Source: Bacillota bacterium
GTDB lineage: Bacteria; Bacillota; Clostridia; Oscillospirales; Ruminococcaceae
DNA length: 10,512 nucleotides
Direction: 5' to 3'
NCBI GenBank assembly: GCA_023413185.1
Contig: JAEZQD010000080.1
Coordinates: 1 to 10,512 of the forward strand
Below, in pieces: positions 6,472 to 10,512 of the stretch. The translations under genes and the position numbers were made by a program. Every line of letters begins with the position of its first letter. Position 1 is the stretch's first letter. The notes under the pieces were generated by a model that did no database searches, was not told the origin of the DNA, and saw only the letters and a program-made list of their open reading frames with translations.

Positions 6472-6477
6472 ATTATA
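6472..6477 (-). promoter_or_regulatory. Possible -10 box for ytaF
   Basis: TATAAT on the minus strand lies about 34 bases before the TTG start. The -35 region 17 bases upstream (ACACCA) does not match TTGACA. I looked for sigma-E, sigma-F and sigma-G patterns; a CATACAGG resembling the sigma-E -10 is present near 6451, but it lies too close to the ribosome binding site to be convincing. Confidence 0.35.
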
Positions 6478-6578
6478 TCTTCATTTTCAAAATATGGTGT
6501 GGGTCATACCATTGCCTATCCTTAAGTACTATATCGCTTGGCATGTACTGCTTGTGAATACACGAGGCAAACGATAAA

Positions 6579-6609
6579 GGGTGCGTCTCCGCAGTACGGA
6601 AGCGCACCC
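6579..6609 (-). terminator. Terminator after the hexokinase gene
   Basis: GGGTGCG pairs with CGCACCC, and an inner CCG/CGG pair continues the stem around a five-base loop. Only one wobble and one mismatch occur over 13 positions. On the minus strand TTTATCGTTT follows. The hairpin begins about 50 bases beyond the stop codon of the hexokinase gene. Confidence 0.7.
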
Positions 6610-6658
6610 CATGCAATATATCCTTTTTTGCTCAGACTGACCGCACATTAACGCAGAG

Positions 6659-7978
6659 CTAGTCCATCAGCGCCGCCATGGCAGAGCCGATAAGCGTGGC
6701 ATTCTCAACCGAAATGATATCGCAGTAAACACGAAGCTCCCCGTTGAGATACTCCTTGATGTACCGATCCAGCTTCTTGCCAAACAGCACGGACTTTGTA
6801 AAGCTCGTGCCCTCCGCGGTAATGCAAACCGGTCTTTGCGGGCTTGAGCCGCTCTGGGTCTGCTGCATGATCGACGCAAATACGATGGCGGTCAGGCGCG
6901 CTGCGCGTTCAAAGCTTGCGTCAATGATATCGTACAACGTGTCACGGTCCTGCTCGTTATCCGCCGCAAGGCACGCAAGATCTCCGTCACCCTTAGGCTG
7001 GGCGCAAAAACCATCAATCTGCGGCATGGTAAAGCTGTCCTGCGCGCGGGCAAACCGCTGTGCAAACTCCTGCGAAAACAGCCCATCCTCTACGGCACCG
7101 CGCACGGTTTTGTAGATTACCTTGCCCTGGTAGGCACCCGAGATCATCTTCTCAAAGCGACTGCCGCCGGGCACCGCCGACTCGCGGTCAACCTCTTTGT
7201 CATAGTCGCCCTGACTGATTCCGTCGTACATTCCGCTTTCGCAGTTAATCGCCATTCTCCCCTTCACCTTACGTGCGTCGGGGGATTTCACAATCTGCTC
7301 GCAATGCTCAAGGTAGCAGGTGTTGGTTCCTGTGCCGAGAATGTAACCGATGAAGCTGGAATACTGCTTATCCGCTGCAACGGAAACACCGCCGAGCATG
7401 GTGGCTACCGTATCGTTTAGCAGAACGAACCGTTTGGGCGCGTAGCCGCGCTTTGCCAGCACCTTGTTGACGCTCTCGCCGATAAGCTGCCCGTCAACGC
7501 CGTCCACCAAAATCTCTTTGCTGAACGCGCTAAGGCTTCCTTCCTTATTGGGCAGTATCGTAGTGGCAAACGAGAAGCAAAACCCAACCGTTTCGGCATT
7601 GGTGTGCTTGAGCACCGGCTCCATATAATCCACAATCTTCTCAAAAAACGCATCTATACCGATGCGGCCCTGTGTGCCCGGCATGGGATGCTTTGAAAAG
7701 TGCGAGATTGTCATACTGCGGTCTTTGCCATACGTTATCACCGCAACCCGAAAGTTTGTGCCTCCGGCGTCCATGACGAGCACCTCGCGGTCACAGGGGA
7801 TATCGTCCGCCAAGGTGATAAAGGTGGGAATCATCATGAGCGATGACGGCAAACCGGCAAGACCGTTCCTCATCTGTGACAGAAATGCCTGGGTTTCGTT
7901 GTTCATATCGATTGTTTCGTAGTGCATACCGTGCTTTAGCAGAAATTCATTTGTCGCTTTGCGCATAATTATGACCAT
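6659..7978 (-). CDS. Hexokinase of the eukaryote-like (Hexokinase_1/2) family
   Basis: This 439-residue protein has hexokinase landmarks in order: phosphate-1 loop MDAGGTNFRV (69-78), FSFATT in place of FSFP, the SKEILVDGVDG segment (153-163), the catalytic aspartate in LNDTVATML (D189), LGTGTNTCYLE (214-224), NCESG (245-249), PGGSRFEKMISGAYQG (270-285) and the adenosine loop AEGTSF (388-393). The expected reaction is ATP-dependent phosphorylation of glucose or another hexose in the cytoplasm. This architecture is the yeast/animal type rather than the short ROK or Glk glucokinases common in Bacillota. Two starts are possible: ATG 7978, only one base after GGGAAGG, and ATG 7966, 13 bases after it. 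Neither spacing is ideal. It has its own promoter and terminator, so it is monocistronic. Confidence 0.9.
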   Translation of the reverse strand: MVIIMRKATNEFLLKHGMHYETIDMNNETQAFLSQMRNGLAGLPSSLMMIPTFITLADDIPCDREVLVMDAGGTNFRVAVITYGKDRSMTISHFSKHPMPGTQGRIGIDAFFEKIVDYMEPVLKHTNAETVGFCFSFATTILPNKEGSLSAFSKEILVDGVDGQLIGESVNKVLAKRGYAPKRFVLLNDTVATMLGGVSVAADKQYSSFIGYILGTGTNTCYLEHCEQIVKSPDARKVKGRMAINCESGMYDGISQGDYDKEVDRESAVPGGSRFEKMISGAYQGKVIYKTVRGAVEDGLFSQEFAQRFARAQDSFTMPQIDGFCAQPKGDGDLACLAADNEQDRDTLYDIIDASFERAARLTAIVFASIMQQTQSGSSPQRPVCITAEGTSFTKSVLFGKKLDRYIKEYLNGELRVYCDIISVENATLIGSAMAALMD

Positions 7979-8031
7979 GCCTTCCCGGCGCCAGAGCCGT
8001 AGAGGCTTAAAACGCCATGAAAAATAGTAGT

Positions 8032-8044
8032 GCGGCTTCGCCGC
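8032..8044 (-). repeat. GC-rich hairpin in the hexokinase leader
   Basis: On the minus strand GCGGC-GAA-GCCGC forms a 5-bp stem with a 3-base loop, and TTTTT follows 7 bases later. It sits 54 bases before the hexokinase ATG. The stem overlaps CCTCCGGCG (8042-8050), which can pair with CGCCGGGAAGG (7980-7990) covering the ribosome binding site. Mutually exclusive structures are possible; this is inferred by eye, not computed. Confidence 0.35.
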
Positions 8045-8133
8045 CGGAGGATCTTCTTTTGGGACATCTTTTTTGCTGCCGAAACGCAGTCTAATAATCT
8101 GCCCCCGTATAAAAAGCTGTCGTACCGGTTACT

Positions 8134-8162
8134 ATCATACCAAATTCAGTGCACCAGTTCAA
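8134..8162 (-). promoter_or_regulatory. Extended -10 promoter for the hexokinase gene
   Basis: On the minus strand TTGAAC (8157-8162) and TATGAT (8134-8139) are 17 bases apart, and TGG precedes the -10 box, giving the TGn extension. Matches are 4/6 and 5/6. The transcript would have a leader of about 150 bases before the hexokinase start. Confidence 0.7.
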
Positions 8163-8180
8163 TTATAAACGATTGTTTTT

Positions 8181-8204
8181 GTGCCCTAACCGATTTAGCG
8201 GCAC
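8181..8204 (-). repeat. Hairpin after the diguanylate cyclase gene
   Basis: GTGCC and CTAA blocks pair with TTAG and GGCAC around a five-base loop, with one bulged G (9 bp). It starts 21 bases past the stop codon. A-rich rather than T-rich sequence follows on the minus strand, so it is not a standard intrinsic terminator; it could be a 3' stabiliser or a weak terminator. Confidence 0.4.
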
Positions 8205-8224
8205 TGCCAGTGGAACATGGACTG

Positions 8225-9703
8225 TCAATCGATGTTCACTGTCTGGGGCGAATCGCAACCCGTAATAACCCAGCAATCTTTGCCGCTTCTCTTTGCCTGG
8301 TACAACGCTTGATCGGCACGGCTTATTAACGCATCCCCACTGTCGGTCTCGTTGGCACACGTCATGCCAAGGCTGACCGTCGCTTTGTATGTTTGGAAAA
8401 ACGGGTCCTGTCTGACCGCTTCAAAGAACTGCTCCAACGCCTGCTCTGCTGTCTGTGTCTCCCCGTAGTAATACCCTGCAAATTCATCCCCGCCCCAGCA
8501 GCAGACCGCGCCATCTTGATCGAATACCTCAGAGGCAATACGACCGATGGTTTGCAGCATACGGTCACCCACTAAGTGCCCATAGGTATCGTTTATATTC
8601 TTAAACCCGTCGATATCAAAGACGAAGGCGTTAAGTGACCCCAGCTCGGGAACCTCGCTGACCGCTTTTGATATAATCTTATTAAACCCCCGTCGATTGG
8701 GCAGCCCGGTTAACTGGTCTGTCCGCATGAGTCGATGCAGCAATCGGTCGTTTCTCTTGATGATACTGTTGGTTATAATCAGCACAAACAAAACCACCAA
8801 CACGTAGGCAACGGCATCCCGTGCCGTCTGCGCGTACATCGACTTTGCGAGCACAGACGTATCCTTCTTAACCAGCAGGTACCAGTTGAGTTCCTCCACA
8901 TAGCGCACGATGTAGTATCCGTGGAAGGACTGCTCCTTAAATTGGTACACCTGCAATGTGTCGTGGTTTGAAATAATGTTTCGCCTGTTCTCTCTTAAGA
9001 TATGCGAATCAAACACGTTTTCGGTGCTAATCCCCACTAAGCTTGTATCAACCTGCACGGTACCGTCTCCCCCAAACAGCAGTGCTTTCAGGTCGTATTC
9101 ATCCTCAAAGGTTTTTAGCAGGTTCTGTACATGGTCCATCTGCAACCCAACACCGGTAACACCCATAAACTGCCCGTTTTCATCTGTTACGCGGCAGTTG
9201 ACAAAGACAGAAAGATTCTGTTGGTTTACCTCATCGGTGTCTACGTCCAGCGCGTAAACATGACCGCCGCGCACAAAGTTGTAATACCATACATCATGGT
9301 CGTCGGTTTCGGAGATAACCTTGTTTAGTCCATTAAAATGGTAATAATTCTTGGTGTTGTCAGAGACCATAAAAACAGAATCGTAATCGTATTTTTCCTT
9401 AAAACCGAGCAGATGCTGCCGAAGCTGCTCCTGGTGCTCGGGCGCATTGTTCGTGCGTTCCAGTCGCAGCCATTCTTTAAGAAAGCTGTCGTTTGCCATC
9501 GTCAGGGAGACAAAGATGGGCTTCGTAATCTCGTTGCGGATATCCGAATAGATATTCGTGGATGTCAGCTTGGAAATGTTAACAATGTCGTCGTTAATAA
9601 TTATACTGTATGTGCTGTAGCTGGTAAGCGCCATTGCGGCAAAACCCACCAGTATAATCAAACAGATCAGAATATTAACCTTCAGCCTAAATTTAAGATC
9701 CAT
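8225..9703 (-). CDS. Membrane-bound diguanylate cyclase with extracellular Cache-like sensor
   Basis: The ATG at 9703 gives 492 residues and follows GAGGGG by about 5 bases; a GTG two codons earlier is too close to that site. Order: membrane segment about 9-29, external sensor about 30-290 with double-Cache character (YDSVFMVSDNTKNYYHFNG, VTGVGLQMDHVQNLL, LNWYLLVKKD), second membrane segment about 296-315, then the GGDEF domain 325-480. The cyclase keeps DQLTGLPNRRGF (329-340), the metal site FDIDGFKNINDTYGH (362-376) and an intact active loop GGDEF (404-408). It should make c-di-GMP from two GTP. The inhibitory RxxD site five residues before GGDEF is absent (D395 and G398 stand there), so I-site product inhibition is probably lost. 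No EAL or HD-GYP domain follows. The ligand is unknown. Confidence 0.93.
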   Translation of the reverse strand: MDLKFRLKVNILICLIILVGFAAMALTSYSTYSIIINDDIVNISKLTSTNIYSDIRNEITKPIFVSLTMANDSFLKEWLRLERTNNAPEHQEQLRQHLLGFKEKYDYDSVFMVSDNTKNYYHFNGLNKVISETDDHDVWYYNFVRGGHVYALDVDTDEVNQQNLSVFVNCRVTDENGQFMGVTGVGLQMDHVQNLLKTFEDEYDLKALLFGGDGTVQVDTSLVGISTENVFDSHILRENRRNIISNHDTLQVYQFKEQSFHGYYIVRYVEELNWYLLVKKDTSVLAKSMYAQTARDAVAYVLVVLFVLIITNSIIKRNDRLLHRLMRTDQLTGLPNRRGFNKIISKAVSEVPELGSLNAFVFDIDGFKNINDTYGHLVGDRMLQTIGRIASEVFDQDGAVCCWGGDEFAGYYYGETQTAEQALEQFFEAVRQDPFFQTYKATVSLGMTCANETDSGDALISRADQALYQAKRSGKDCWVITGCDSPQTVNID

Positions 9704-9729
9704 ATACACCCCTCAGCAGCAATGCTTGT

Positions 9730-9757
9730 ACAATATAGAACCAAAATATTACGTCAA
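9730..9757 (-). promoter_or_regulatory. Sigma-A-like promoter for the diguanylate cyclase
   Basis: On the minus strand TTGACG (9752-9757, 5/6) is followed by 16 bases and TATTGT (9730-9735, 4/6). The leader would be about 20 bases, just enough for the GAGGGG ribosome binding site. Confidence 0.5.
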
Positions 9758-9789
9758 TTTTATATTACCTTCGACATAAAATCAAGTAA

Positions 9790-9835
9790 ATATGGGTTAG
9801 TCGTCATAAAATGACTGGTAACAGCCACCCCATAT
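9790..9835. repeat. Nested inverted repeat upstream of the cyclase promoter
   Basis: Outer arms ATATGGG (9790-9796) and CCCATAT (9829-9835) enclose an inner perfect GTCAT-AAA-ATGAC (9803-9815). The element lies about 33 bases upstream of the -35 box of the cyclase gene. It could be an operator or a transcript structure. No other feature explains it. Confidence 0.4.
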
Positions 9836-9895
9836 TCACAAATCCGTTTGCTTTCATCCAAAACACATGGGTTTGATACCACACAACACAAAGTG

Positions 9896-9930
9896 AAAAG
9901 GCACCTTCACTTGCGTAAAGGCACCTTTTT
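9896..9930 (-). terminator. Terminator after the AI-2E family gene
   Basis: A near direct repeat of AAAGGCACCTT (9896-9907 and 9918-9929) can fold in minus-strand RNA into a 12-bp stem, because the centre pairs as two G-U wobbles. The loop is 10 bases. It lies about 55 bases beyond the stop and ends in CCTTTT. An alternative stem, AAGTGAA with TTCACTT, overlaps it. Confidence 0.5.
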
Positions 9931-9985
9931 CGACCGTATGAGGGCGGGATGAAGTTCCCACACAGTTTTTGTTTTAAGAATGGTG

Positions 9986-10512
9986 CTAGCTTTTCCAGAA
10001 CCGAATCTTGCCGCTTTCCTGAAAGTTGATCGCGACCATCAGGAGCACAGGCAGACTAATCATACCCAGAAAGCCGAAGTTAACAAGCCCGACATACATG
10101 CTCATTAGGGTAAGCAGCGGGTTAAGCCCTAAGCTCTGCCCCACGATACGCGGCTCGATGATATTGCGGATAATGGTGATGATTACATACATGATCAAAA
10201 GACCCACCGCAAGGCTGTAGTTACCCTTGATGGTCTCAATAATAATCCATGGAATGACGATGCCGCCGGTGCCGAGTACCGGGAAAATATCCACCAATGC
10301 GATAAGCAGCGCCACGAGGATGGAGTTTTCCACCCGCAGAACGGTAAGCCCGATACACAGCTCCACAAAGGTAACGGACATAATAATCGCATACGCGCGA
10401 ATGTATTTTAGTACGGTGTCGGTAACATAGCTCTTGGCATCATACAGCCAGCCGATGTATTTGGCAGGCAGCTGCTTGACAATAAACCCGCGGATGCGCC
10501 CGAAATCCAGGC
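9986..10512 (-). CDS. AI-2E family membrane protein, YtvI-like, C-terminal part only
   Basis: The gene enters from the right edge, and 175 C-terminal residues are visible. The frame starts inside a cytoplasmic or linker segment (DFGRIRGFIVKQLP), which matches the middle part of YtvI-like proteins. Then come hydrophobic helices with the family motif VDIFPVLGTGGIVIPWIII and the signature NIIEPRIVGQSLGLNPLLTL, ending in a short charged tail (ESGKIRFWKS). PF01594 proteins form multi-helix, often oligomeric membrane proteins; some export small molecules or AI-2 or act as antiporters, while YtvI is known from sporulation gene sets in Bacillota. The N-terminal half is missing, so the exact subfamily is uncertain. 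The substrate is unknown. A terminator-like hairpin follows the stop and separates it from the cyclase gene. Confidence 0.8.
   Translation of the reverse strand, partial: LDFGRIRGFIVKQLPAKYIGWLYDAKSYVTDTVLKYIRAYAIIMSVTFVELCIGLTVLRVENSILVALLIALVDIFPVLGTGGIVIPWIIIETIKGNYSLAVGLLIMYVIITIIRNIIEPRIVGQSLGLNPLLTLMSMYVGLVNFGFLGMISLPVLLMVAINFQESGKIRFWKS

Noticed and set aside
5804..6577. 257-residue open frame on the plus strand
   Set aside because: It is antisense to ytaF, whose membrane segments and family motifs are clear; the Ser/Ala-rich translation is the usual shadow of a hydrophobic gene.
7979..8133. Possible c-di-GMP (GEMM) riboswitch in the hexokinase leader
   Set aside because: The conserved GEMM core bases and tetraloop-receptor elements could not be found; only local hairpins are visible.
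8163..8360. 65-residue open frame on the minus strand overlapping the cyclase C-terminus
   Set aside because: It is an out-of-frame shadow of the GGDEF domain end; its translation resembles no family.
9338..9814. 158-residue open frame on the plus strand
   Set aside because: It is antisense to the diguanylate cyclase gene and crosses its promoter; no ribosome binding site and no recognisable domain.
9896..9930. Short direct repeats suggesting a CRISPR or att site
   Set aside because: There are only two copies with a 10-base gap, and they fold as a terminator-like stem after the AI-2E gene.

Overview
The window looks like chromosome of an anaerobic, endospore-forming member of the Clostridia (Bacillota). 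The pointers are a YtaF-type sporulation membrane protein, a YtvI/AI-2E-type membrane protein, an ftsE-ftsX-hydrolase cluster of Gram-positive type, strong GGAGG-like ribosome binding sites, TTG/GTG starts, sigma-A-like promoters and a bacteriohemerythrin beside a CheX chemotaxis phosphatase. Base composition is moderate, with AT-rich spacers. No species can be named from the sequence alone. Every supported gene lies on the minus strand, so transcription runs from high to low coordinates. I saw no tRNA, rRNA, CRISPR array, insertion sequence or phage gene.

Right end to left: (i) 9986-10512, the C-terminal half of an AI-2E family (YtvI-like) membrane protein, ending in a hairpin near 9896-9930. 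(ii) 8225-9703, a membrane-bound diguanylate cyclase with a large external sensor domain and no visible I-site. (iii) 6659-7978, a eukaryote-type hexokinase with its own extended -10 promoter and a roughly 150-base leader, closed by a terminator. (iv) 5797-6438, ytaF. (v) 5065-5652, a previously untracked 57-residue small ORF followed by a VOC/glyoxalase-fold protein, closed by a terminator. (vi) 3992-4871, a hemerythrin-cheX pair that overlaps by 8 bases, with a clear promoter upstream and a 15-bp-stem hairpin downstream. (vii) 2522-3619, a CdaR/PucR-type regulator with a promoter and operator-like palindromes in its upstream spacer. (viii) 1-2444, ftsE, ftsX and the start of a coiled-coil murein hydrolase (activator).

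How they may work together: FtsE (ATPase) and FtsX (membrane subunit) form the transmembrane switch that in other Bacillota activates an exported coiled-coil hydrolase (CwlO or PcsB). The gene directly after ftsX here encodes exactly such a protein. The hemerythrin-CheX pair suggests a link between oxygen (or iron/NO) and CheY-P dephosphorylation. The diguanylate cyclase adds a second signalling output. The rest is metabolic or sporulation housekeeping. No recognisable defence or mobile system is present. The most novel-looking items are the hemerythrin-CheX coupling, the 57-residue ORF and some structured spacers.
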